Shown here one piece after another: positions 57,508 to 64,000 of a stretch of 64,000 nucleotides of DNA; positions within the stretch are counted from its first letter, which is position 1, and every line of letters begins with the position of its first letter. The notes under the pieces are model-generated. The model made no database searches. It was not told the DNA's origin and was given only the letters and a program-made list of their open reading frames with translations. This DNA comes from Actinomycetospora cinnamomea (lineage in GTDB: Bacteria; Actinomycetota; Actinomycetes; Mycobacteriales; Pseudonocardiaceae). A program made the translations under genes and the position numbers. Location of the stretch: NCBI RefSeq assembly GCF_003096675.1, contig NZ_QEKW01000016.1:1-64000 (forward strand). Reading direction: 5' to 3'.

Positions 57508-58080
57508 TCAGAGCGTCACCGACGGGTCCGGCTCGCCCAGGCGGCCGATGAGCCACGTCGCCTGCGCGGTGAGCCCGAGCGCGTCGACGACCCGCCGCGC
57601 CCCACCCGGCGCGGTCTCCTCGAGCAGGAGCGCCAGGAGCCGTCGGCGGACGACGCTGCGGCCGCGGGGGTCGGTGCTGCGATCGCGGCGCACCCAACCG
57701 GTCAGGTCCGCCTCGCGCCCCGTGCGCTCCTGCAGCGCCCCGAGCGCGCGCACCGAGCCGTCGCTCAGGTGCATCTCGTCGGGGGCGGGGAGCACGCCCG
57801 GCCGCGCGCCGATGCCGACGTCGACGGGCCGCCCCACCTGCGCCTGCACCGCGGAGAAGTCACCGCCCGCCTCGTGCGCGAGCCGGCGTGCGATGGGGTC
57901 GAGCAGGCTCGCGACCAGCAGGTGCTCGGTGCCCACCCGCCACGACCCGACGCGTTCGGCCTCCTGAACCGCGCCGAGCCCGTGCGCCCACGACATCAGC
58001 TCCTGGTCGCACGACGCACCCGTCCCGGGCGACGCCGGCCGCGCCGGCAGGTCGTTCCCGGGCCCCGACAGCACGGTCAC
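57508..58080 (-). CDS. Clp-N-domain protein without ATPase (1)
   Basis: 190 aa from GTG 58080. EAERVGSWRVGTEHLLVASLLDPIARRLAHEAGG is one Clp_N repeat and READLTGWVRRDRSTDPRGRSVVRRRLLALLLEETAPGGARRVVDALG approximates the second; no AAA+ domain follows. Such stand-alone N-domains may be adaptors or decoys for ClpC or ClpP partners. It forms a pair with the next gene, which lies 53 bases upstream. Confidence 0.75.
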   Translation of the reverse strand: MTVLSGPGNDLPARPASPGTGASCDQELMSWAHGLGAVQEAERVGSWRVGTEHLLVASLLDPIARRLAHEAGGDFSAVQAQVGRPVDVGIGARPGVLPAPDEMHLSDGSVRALGALQERTGREADLTGWVRRDRSTDPRGRSVVRRRLLALLLEETAPGGARRVVDALGLTAQATWLIGRLGEPDPSVTL

Positions 58081-58133
58081 AGACTGCCATCACCGCCGGC
58101 CGTGCACACCTCGGTGGCGCACGACCGACCTCA

Positions 58134-58571
58134 TCACGGCTGGCGCGTCAGCACGCGGGCCAGGCCCCGCCCCACCCCGAGGTAGTTCAGCACCGTTCGG
58201 GCCAGGCCGGGATCGTCGTCCACGAGCAGGACCGCCAGCAGCGCCTCGTCGGTGATCCCACCGCCCGCGGTCGTCCGTGCGGCACGGTCGAGCAGCACCT
58301 GCGCCCGACGCGCGACGTCGACGTCCCGGGGATCGGTGTGCGTCGCCGGAGCGGTCGGACCGTGCAACCCGGCGAGCGCGAGCTCGCACTGCACCCGGGT
58401 CACGCCCGCGTCGCGCAGCACCCGCTGGGCCTCGCCCTCCGGCCGGGCGAGGAGCGCGAGCAGGAGGTGTTGCGTGCCGACCCAGCGATCGCCGCGCCGC
58501 GCCGCCTCGCGCCGGGCCTGCGCGAGCCCGTCCCAGGTGTCCCGTTCGTCCCCATGTCGCTGCGTCGACAC
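58134..58571 (-). CDS. Clp-N-domain protein without ATPase (2)
   Basis: 145 aa from GTG 58571, the length of one Clp_N double repeat. ARREAARRGDRWVGTQHLLLALLARPEGEAQRVLRDAGVTRVQCE is the first repeat, ARRAQVLLDRAARTTAGGGITDEALLAVLLVDDDPGLARTVLNYLGV the second. As in ClpC, each has the xGTxHLLLALL signature or its echo. Same orientation as the preceding Clp-N gene; function inferred only from the fold. Confidence 0.8.
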   Translation of the reverse strand: MSTQRHGDERDTWDGLAQARREAARRGDRWVGTQHLLLALLARPEGEAQRVLRDAGVTRVQCELALAGLHGPTAPATHTDPRDVDVARRAQVLLDRAARTTAGGGITDEALLAVLLVDDDPGLARTVLNYLGVGRGLARVLTRQP

Positions 58572-58650
58572 GCCACCATCTTGCGACAGCCCCGCAACGC
58601 CGACACAGCGGAGATCGCTCGATCGTCGGACGGGCACCGGGAGCGGCGGC

Positions 58651-59253
58651 TCAGCCGCGCGGCGGCGGGGTGTCCAGCGTGTGACGGGGGTGCTGGCCGT
58701 AGGCCCGGTGGTACAGGCCGGAGAAGCGCCCTCGGTGCGTGAAGCCCCACCAGGCCGCGATCATCGCGACGGTCCGACCCTCGAAGGGGTCGGCCGCGAC
58801 CAGCTCGGCGTGGGCGCGCTCGAGGCGCACCGCACGGAGCAACCCCGTGGGGCTCGTGCCCCGTCGAGCGCGGAACACCTCCTGCAGCCGGCGGACGCTG
58901 GCCCCGGCGGCCGATGCGATGTCCGCCGCGATGACGTGCTCCGCGGCGTTCTCCTCGATGAAGGCCACCGCGCGGCGGACCACACCTTCTGCTGCCGTGT
59001 CGGCGTCGGCGGGGGCTGCACGGTGCGCGCCGGCCGTGCCGCGTCGTGCGTCGGCACGTCGGGAACGGACCCGGGCACGGAGCTCGCGGGCCTCGCGGGC
59101 CTCGCGGGCCTCGCGGGCCTCGCGGGCCTCGCGGGCCTCGCGGGCCTCGCGGGCCTCGCGGGCCATGGCCCCTGCCCGCGTGCGCGCCACGTCCCCGTCC
59201 GCGCCCCCGCCCGGACGGTCCCGTGTCGCGGGCAGCGGACCGAATATCCACAT
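58651..59253 (-). CDS. AraC-family regulator with EAR-repeat linker
   Basis: 200 aa from ATG 59253. The N-terminus is short, then (Arg-Glu-Ala)n encoded by nine 9-bp repeats, a basic linker, and a complete AraC HTH pair: AADIASAAGASVRRLQEVFRARRGTSPTGLLRAVRLERAHAEL and IAAWWGFTHRGRFSGLYHRAYGQHP. There is no effector domain of the usual ~150 residues, so it may be a truncated or minimal regulator. ATG 59165 right before the repeat is an alternative start. Confidence 0.8.
   Translation of the reverse strand: MWIFGPLPATRDRPGGGADGDVARTRAGAMAREAREAREAREAREAREAREAREARELRARVRSRRADARRGTAGAHRAAPADADTAAEGVVRRAVAFIEENAAEHVIAADIASAAGASVRRLQEVFRARRGTSPTGLLRAVRLERAHAELVAADPFEGRTVAMIAAWWGFTHRGRFSGLYHRAYGQHPRHTLDTPPPRG
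59083..59163 (+). repeat. 9-bp VNTR, nine perfect copies
   Basis: CTCGCGGGC repeated nine times without a mismatch (81 bp). On the minus strand it encodes an in-frame Ala-Arg-Glu helix in the AraC-type regulator, so unit changes alter linker length without frameshift. Confidence 0.95.
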
Positions 59254-59540
59254 CGCGCGATACGACGCGGCTTGACCGATCAAGGCGCGCGGAGTCGCTG
59301 AGCGGTCGGTGCCGGTCCGTGGCCGCCGAGGAGGACGGTGGGCGGGTTCGGAGAAGGTCACGATTCGGTCACCCCCGGGCGCGGTCGGATCGTGCCCGCC
59401 GGGCACGATGTGCGCGGCGGTTCACACGGAAGCCGCGGCGGCGGCCCTGCTGCGACAGGTGGCTCTTCAGCGGCAGGGCCGCCACCCCCGGCGCCGGGAA
59501 ACCGCTCGATCACCGTCGTCGGACGTGGTGGGGTCCTCCC

Positions 59541-59927
59541 GTGACCGCGACGACCACCGTGCGCCACGGCGTGCGCGTCCTGCAGCTGAGCGAGTCCGGC
59601 CCCGCGATCGCGGGTGAGTCGGACGCGACCGACCTGCTCGGGGAGGCGTACGGCGCGCAGGCGGAGATCGTCGCCGTGCCCGTCGGCCGGCTGACCCCCG
59701 AGTTCGTCCGGCTGTCCAGCGGTGTCGCGGGCGCGATCGTCCAGAGGTTCGTGAACCACCGGCTGCGCCTCGTCGTCATCGGATCCCTCGACCACCTCGG
59801 GCCGGCGACGGGACCGGTCGCCGACTGGGTGCACGAGGCGAACGGGGGCGACGACCTGTGGTTCGTCGACGACCTCGACGAGCTGGACGCGCGTCTCAGG
59901 GGCGCGGACATGAGCACGCCGTCCTGA
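59541..59927 (+). CDS. DUF4180 family protein
   Basis: 128 aa from GTG 59541. HGVRVLQLSESGPAIAGESDATDLLGEAYGAQAEIVAVPVGRLTPEFVRLSSGVAGAIVQRFVNHRLRLVVIG is the DUF4180 signature (STAS-like alpha/beta). The function of the family is unknown. 59254-59540 upstream is the divergent promoter region shared with the AraC gene; nothing else is seen there. Confidence 0.88.
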   Translation: MTATTTVRHGVRVLQLSESGPAIAGESDATDLLGEAYGAQAEIVAVPVGRLTPEFVRLSSGVAGAIVQRFVNHRLRLVVIGSLDHLGPATGPVADWVHEANGGDDLWFVDDLDELDARLRGADMSTPS

Positions 59928-60000
59928 CGAGACGGACCGAGCCACGCGCGGCCGGTCTCCGGGACCGCGGCCAGGGCGACCAGCGCGCTCGGGCGCACGG

Positions 60001-60798
60001 TCACCGCGCGGGCGGTACGGGAGCCCAGTGGTCGGGACGGGCGAGGTGCGCGGGGACGGTGGTGGCGTGGTCGCCGCGCGTGGCGGCGAGCTGGGGTGCG
60101 GTGAGCAGCAGGGCGCCCGCCAGGTGTGCACCGCGGACGTCGGCGCCGCGCAGGTCGGCGCCGAGGAGCTCGGCGCGGTCGAGGTCCACGCCGCGCAGGT
60201 CGGCGCCGACGAGCAGGGCGCTGCGCAGCCGCGCACCGCGCAGGTCGCGGCGACGCAGGTCGGCGCCGACGAGGTCGGCCCCACGCAGGTCGGGACCCCG
60301 CCGGCCCGTGCGGGCCTCGACGACGACCGCGTCGAACAGCGCGCCCGCCTCGCCGCGCACCGCAGCCAGGTCGACGTCGACGAGGGCCCCGGCGTCGAGG
60401 GAGACGAGGGCCTCGACGCGCGTGCGCAGGTCGGCGGCCGCGGCCCCGTGCCCGGGCGAGGCGACCGCCTCGTCGAGCAGGGCGAGCACCTCGTGCAGCG
60501 GGCGCAGCACCTCGAGGGCATCGAACATCGCGGTCGTCCGACGGCGTGCGCCGCCGAAGGTCACCTGCACGACCTGCTGGCCCGCGCCGAAGCAGTCGAA
60601 CACCGCGCAGCCGCCGAAGCCCCGCTCCCGCAGGCGGTCGTGGATGCCGCAGAGGTCGTCGGCGCGCAGGTGCGGGCACGGGACACCGGCCGGCTTGTCC
60701 AGCGCGAAGTCGGCGGAGGCGACGAACGCCGGGCCGACGCAGCACAGCGCCAGGCACCGGGCGCAGTCCGCCGACCTCGCCGGCGCCGAGGCGCTCAC
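60001..60798 (-). CDS. Pentapeptide-repeat protein with N-terminal cysteine cluster
   Basis: 265 aa from GTG 60798. Residues 1-80 carry Cys in CARCLALCCVG, VPCPHL, LCGIHDR and GGCAVFDCFGAG, a YkgJ-like cluster that could hold zinc or Fe-S. A helical middle follows, then about nine A(D/N)LxG pentapeptides from LRGADLVGADLRRRDLRGARL onward, forming a right-handed quadrilateral helix. Such proteins can mimic DNA (gyrase protection) or act as scaffolds; the Cys domain makes this variant distinct. A 31-aa basic peptide gene lies directly upstream. Confidence 0.85.
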   Translation of the reverse strand: MSASAPARSADCARCLALCCVGPAFVASADFALDKPAGVPCPHLRADDLCGIHDRLRERGFGGCAVFDCFGAGQQVVQVTFGGARRRTTAMFDALEVLRPLHEVLALLDEAVASPGHGAAAADLRTRVEALVSLDAGALVDVDLAAVRGEAGALFDAVVVEARTGRRGPDLRGADLVGADLRRRDLRGARLRSALLVGADLRGVDLDRAELLGADLRGADVRGAHLAGALLLTAPQLAATRGDHATTVPAHLARPDHWAPVPPAR

Positions 60799-60802
60799 AC
60801 CG

Positions 60803-60898
60803 TCAGCGCCGGGCGCGCTTGCGGCGCCTGGGCCCGAGGCCGGACAGCGCCTCGAAGGTCTCGAGCGCGCGCTCGATGCCGCCGCGGATCCTCTTCAT
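60803..60898 (-). CDS. Candidate 31-aa basic micropeptide upstream of the pentapeptide gene
   Basis: ATG 60898 is preceded by GAGGAGGAGC on the minus strand; the frame reads MKRIRGGIERALETFEALSG then LGPRRRKRARR and TGA. It ends 4 bases before the pentapeptide-repeat start, which suggests translational coupling. An amphipathic helix followed by a polybasic tail; function unknown. Confidence 0.45.
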   Translation of the reverse strand: MKRIRGGIERALETFEALSGLGPRRRKRARR

Positions 60899-61403
60899 CC
60901 GGCTCACTGCTCCTCCTCGTGACCTCTCCGTGCCCGTCGGGGGCGCGGTCCCCTCCACCGTGCCAGCCGCCCCGACGGCGTCCGGCCCCGCGCCGGGACG
61001 GTCCGGTGTCCTCCGGACGGACGCACCGTGCGGCGTGTCGCCGCGCGATCGTGCGGCGCGTCGTCAGGTGCGGGAGACGGGCGGCGGGCGGCCGACCGCG
61101 TACCGCGGGCGCGGCGCCGGTTCCGGTGAGGTCGGCGGTCGCGGCGCGGCGCCCGACGGCGGGCCCGCGCGGGCACCCGTCGGGGGCTCACCGGCCGGCG
61201 TGCGGGCGCCACGGCGCGCGGTCGGGGGGCACGTCTAGACTCGCCGCCACGCCCGGGCGGGCGCGCAAACAGGTGCAGGCACCGGCTCCCGGTGCTCCTC
61301 GACCGTGAGCGGTGAGGTGGCCTCCCGCGTCACGCCTCGGACCCGACCCGTCCGACGACGGGTCACCGCACGAGCGCAGTCCTGCCCCGAGGAGAGACGA
61401 CCA
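60899..61403. other. Tig upstream region, no gene
   Basis: 505 bases without a supported gene. The left part is the shared upstream of the leftward micropeptide. The right part is the tig leader of about 150 nt, starting near the TAGACT -10 at 61236-61241, with a hairpin ACCCGTC-CGAC-GACGGGT (61346-61363). Confidence 0.55.
61235..61251 (+). promoter_or_regulatory. 17-bp promoter-like repeat before tig, copy 2
   Basis: CTAGACTCGCCGCCACG, identical to 56479-56495. TAGACT is the probable -10 of tig. Confidence 0.5.
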
Positions 61404-62972
61404 GTGAAGTCCACCGTCGAGCACCTGTCGCCGACGCGCGTCAAACTCGCCGTCGAGGTGCCCTTCGACGAGCTCAAGCCCAACTTCGACCGGGCCTACA
61501 AGAAGATCGCGCAGCAGGTGCGCATCCCGGGCTTCCGTCCCGGGAAGGCGCCTGCGCGCATCCTCGACCAGCGCCTCGGTCGCGGGGTCGTGCTCGAGGA
61601 GGTCGTCAACGAGGCCATCCCCGCCAAGTACGGGGAGGCCGTCTCGGAGGCGGAGGTCCAGCCGCTGGGTCAGCCCGAGATCGAGGTCACCGAGATCGAG
61701 GACGGGGACAAGCTCTCCTTCACCGCCGAGGTCGACGTGCGCCCGGAGATCACGGTGCCCGACTACGCGTCGATCTCCGTACAGGTCGACGACGCCGAGG
61801 TGAGCGACGCCGACGTCGACGACCAGCTCAAGGGCCTGCAGGCCCGCTTCGGCACGCTCACCGGCGTCGACCGCGCGGTGCAGAACGGCGACTTCGTCGT
61901 CATCGACCTCTCGGCCACCGTCGACGGCGAGGCCGTCGAGGAGGCCCAGACCACGGGCATGTCGCACGAGGTCGGCTCCGGCCAGCTCATCGAGGGCCTC
62001 GACGAGGCGCTCGAGGGGATGACCGCGGGCGAGACCAAGCAGTTCACGACGACGCTGGTCGCCGGCGAGCACGCGGGGCGGGACGCCGAGGTCAGCGTCA
62101 CCGTGCAGTCGGTCAAGGAGCGCCAGCTCCCGGAGGCCGACGACGAGTTCGCCCAGCTCGCCAGCGAGTTCGACACCCTCGACGAGCTCAAGGACGACCT
62201 GCGCACCCGCTACGCACGGGTGAAGCGCATGGAGCAGGGCAGCCAGGCGCGGGACCGCGTCCTCGAGGCGCTGCTCGAGGCCGCCGACGTGCCGCTGCCC
62301 GAGTCGGTCGTGCAGTCCGAGGTCGAGGTCCGCGCCCACGAGGCGGTCCACGAGTTCGACCACGACGAGCAGAAGCTGACGCAGTACGTCGAGTCCCAGG
62401 GCCAGACCCGCGAGGAGTTCGACACCGAGCTGCGCACCACCGCCGAGCAGGCCGTGAAGACCCAGCTGCTCCTGGACAAGATCGCCGACGACACCGGCGT
62501 CCAGGTCGAGCAGCAGGAGCTCATGGAACGCATCATGATGCAGGCCCAGCGCTTCGGGGTGAGCCCCGAGGAGTACATCCAGCAGGCGCAGCAGGCCAAC
62601 CAGCTCGGCGCGATCTTCGCCGACGTCCGCCGCGGCAAGGCGCTGGCCACCGTCGTGCAGGCCGCGACGATCACCGGTCCGGACGGCGAGCCGGTCGACC
62701 TGTCCGAGCTGTTCGGCACCGCCGGCGAGGTCGAGGGCGAGACGCTCGACGAGGCCGTCGAGGGGCCCACCGAGGTCACCGCCGACGAGGACGCCCCCAC
62801 CGCCGAGGGCGCCGACACCGCGGCGGGTCCGGGCGACGGCACCCAGGTCGCCGACGCCGGCACCGACGCGAGCGACCCGGCGTCGCCGAGCTCGCAGGTG
62901 GAGGTCGACGACTCGACGGGGACGGCCGACACCGAGGTCGTCGGCGCCCCCGACTCGACCTCGCGCACCTGA
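61404..62972 (+). CDS. tig: Trigger factor
   Basis: 522 aa. The ribosome-binding N-domain has [39 protein letters not shown] with the FRxGxxP signature (~43), the PPIase FKBP domain follows (~155-250: [18 protein letters not shown]), then the helical C-domain. The last ~75 residues are an acidic, Asp/Glu/Thr-rich tail beyond the usual ~450-residue core. It is the ribosome-associated chaperone for nascent chains; GTG 61404 has GGAGAGACGACCA upstream. Next to clpP1P2 as in mycobacteria (Rv2462c). Confidence 0.96.
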   Translation: MKSTVEHLSPTRVKLAVEVPFDELKPNFDRAYKKIAQQVRIPGFRPGKAPARILDQRLGRGVVLEEVVNEAIPAKYGEAVSEAEVQPLGQPEIEVTEIEDGDKLSFTAEVDVRPEITVPDYASISVQVDDAEVSDADVDDQLKGLQARFGTLTGVDRAVQNGDFVVIDLSATVDGEAVEEAQTTGMSHEVGSGQLIEGLDEALEGMTAGETKQFTTTLVAGEHAGRDAEVSVTVQSVKERQLPEADDEFAQLASEFDTLDELKDDLRTRYARVKRMEQGSQARDRVLEALLEAADVPLPESVVQSEVEVRAHEAVHEFDHDEQKLTQYVESQGQTREEFDTELRTTAEQAVKTQLLLDKIADDTGVQVEQQELMERIMMQAQRFGVSPEEYIQQAQQANQLGAIFADVRRGKALATVVQAATITGPDGEPVDLSELFGTAGEVEGETLDEAVEGPTEVTADEDAPTAEGADTAAGPGDGTQVADAGTDASDPASPSSQVEVDDSTGTADTEVVGAPDSTSRT

Positions 62973-63111
62973 CCCGCACGGCCTGTCGCTCGGCCAGGAG
63001 CGAACACGGCCCGTCGACGGACTCCCCGGTCCCTTCCGGTGGTTACTGTCGAAGTCGGTGGGCCCGACCGACGCCAGACCGATACCTCTCTACGTGAAAG
63101 CAGGGACCCAG

Positions 63112-63750
63112 GTGAGCCAGCACCTCTCCATCCCGGCCGGGGCGGTCATGCGTTCCGCCGGAGGGTCGATGACGCTCAACGACTCGGTCTACGAGCGCCT
63201 CCTCCGGGAGCGCATCGTGGTCCTGGGTCAGGAGGTCAACGACACCATCGCCAACCAGATCTCGGCGCAGCTGCTGCTGCTCGCCGCGGAGGACCCCAAG
63301 AGCGACATCACGCTCTACATCAACTCGCCCGGCGGTTCGGTGTCGGCGGGCATGGCGATCTACGACACCATGGAGTGGATCGAGCCCGACGTGTCCACGG
63401 TCGCGATGGGCCTCGCCGCGTCCATGGGGCAGTTCCTGCTCTCGGCCGGCGCCCGGGGCAAGCGCCTGGCGCTGCCGCACGCGCAGATCATGATGCACCA
63501 GCCCTCGGGCGGTCTCGGCGGCACCGAATCGGACATCACGATCCGCGCCGAGTCGATGCGCAAGCTCAAGCGTCAGCTCGCCGAGCTGATCGCCCAGCAC
63601 ACGGGCCAGACCTTCGAGCGGATCACCGAGGACTCGGACCGCGACCGGTGGTTCGACCCCTACGAGGCCCTCGAGTACGGGTTCATCGACCACGTCGTGA
63701 CGCGCTCCACCGATCAGCCGTCGAGCAACGGCGACGCGCCCCAGAGTTGA
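63112..63750 (+). CDS. clpP1: ATP-dependent Clp protease proteolytic subunit 1
   Basis: 212 aa from GTG 63112 (GTG 63058 would add 18 residues; ATG 63169 is also possible). The catalytic triad is visible: Ser in [14 protein letters not shown], His in [11 protein letters not shown], Asp in [39 protein letters not shown] and the [12 protein letters not shown] start are standard. It forms the mixed ClpP1P2 peptidase with the next gene and works with ClpX or ClpC1. In M. tuberculosis the operon is ClgR-controlled. Confidence 0.95.
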   Translation: MSQHLSIPAGAVMRSAGGSMTLNDSVYERLLRERIVVLGQEVNDTIANQISAQLLLLAAEDPKSDITLYINSPGGSVSAGMAIYDTMEWIEPDVSTVAMGLAASMGQFLLSAGARGKRLALPHAQIMMHQPSGGLGGTESDITIRAESMRKLKRQLAELIAQHTGQTFERITEDSDRDRWFDPYEALEYGFIDHVVTRSTDQPSSNGDAPQS

Positions 63751-63779
63751 GACACGGCCGCAGACAGGAGTCCCAGCAG

Positions 63780-64000
63780 ATGAGTGAGCTCCACGTGCCG
63801 GGCGGCACGGCTCCGGCCTCGCCGCAGGCGCGCTACATCCTTCCCTCCTTCGTCGAGCGCACCAGCTACGGCGTCAAGGAGTCGAACCCCTACAACAAGC
63901 TCTTCGAGGAACGGATCATCTTCCTCGGGGTGCAGATCGACGACGCCTCGGCGAACGACGTGATGGCGCAGCTGCTGTTCCTGGAGTCGAACGACCCGGA
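63780..64000 (+). CDS. clpP2: ATP-dependent Clp protease proteolytic subunit 2, 5' part
   Basis: The first 73 codons only; the window ends inside the gene. [54 protein letters not shown] matches the N-terminus of mycobacterial ClpP2 (Rv2460c). ATG 63780 follows AGGAGTCCCAGCAG. Cotranscribed with clpP1, 29 bases downstream. Confidence 0.95.
   Translation, partial: MSELHVPGGTAPASPQARYILPSFVERTSYGVKESNPYNKLFEERIIFLGVQIDDASANDVMAQLLFLESNDP

Noticed and set aside
59083-59163. CRISPR-like array
   Set aside because: Units are 9 bp and contiguous without spacers, and the tract is in frame within a coding sequence. No other CRISPR-like structure was seen in the window.
56479-61251. Integrative element with att sites at tRNA-Pro
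   Set aside because: The repeat lies before the tRNA 5' end rather than across its 3' end, and no integrase or excisionase gene is present between the copies.
62985-63012. TCGCT...AGCGA dyad before clpP1 as a ClgR box
   Set aside because: The half-sites are separated by more bases than the published CGC-N5-GCG-type ClgR consensus allows; it may only be a weak hairpin after tig.

Overview
This is a very GC-rich chromosomal window from an actinobacterium, most likely a member of the Pseudonocardiales (Pseudonocardia- or Actinomycetospora-like). That placement is inference. It rests on codon use, GTG starts, a mycothiol-type nitroreductase, an F420-type PPOX enzyme, a CtaJ-like oxidase subunit and a gene order that follows Mycobacterium tuberculosis Rv2478c to Rv2460c.

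Conserved backbone. After the 3' end of a 5S rRNA gene and its terminator come ssb, ettA, a lineage-specific 855-aa protein, the giant NAD-glutamate dehydrogenase, a thioesterase, an Rv2474c-like protein, glbO, an HNH nuclease, ctaJ, a DUF5130 gene, pepN, the Rv2466c-type nitroreductase, rpiB, nei, tig, clpP1 and clpP2. Orientations also match mycobacteria: pepN and glbO point the opposite way to their neighbours.

Insertion 1 (20.3-30.5 kb, between the nitroreductase and rpiB) holds a DUF559/AbiEi-like gene, an aldehyde dehydrogenase with an acyltransferase-3 membrane protein, and a leftward three-gene cassette. The cassette is a GCS2 carboxylate-amine ligase fused to a circularly permuted ATP-grasp domain, an N-acetylglutaminylglutamine-amidotransferase-like AsnB, and an S9 peptidase. 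It looks like a variant NAGGN-type osmolyte or small-peptide-amide system and is the best candidate here for undescribed biology. Four copies of one 40-bp palindrome punctuate this insertion.

Insertion 2 (31.9-61.2 kb, between nei and tig) is a long accessory stretch. It carries a Pro/Ala-rich membrane protein, a PIG-L deacetylase behind a MerR-type promoter, a sarcosine-oxidase-like enzyme with LysR, a P450-ferredoxin-TetR set, a nucleobase permease, stress and signalling genes (PP2C phosphatase, serine hydrolase, DinB, PPOX), an MmyB-type regulator with SDR and DUF3159 genes, a MAP/XRE divergent pair, a TetR/RidA pair sharing one operator sequence, a DMSP-lyase-like cupin, tRNA-Gly and tRNA-Pro, two Clp-N-domain proteins, an AraC regulator with a 9-bp VNTR, DUF4180 and a pentapeptide-repeat protein with a cysteine cluster.

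Recurring features are convergent genes that overlap at their 3' ends, 38-40 bp hairpins with GTGAG/CTCAC ends that often contain the stop codon, several near-leaderless promoters, and palindromic operators at regulator genes. No CRISPR array, insertion sequence or prophage was seen.
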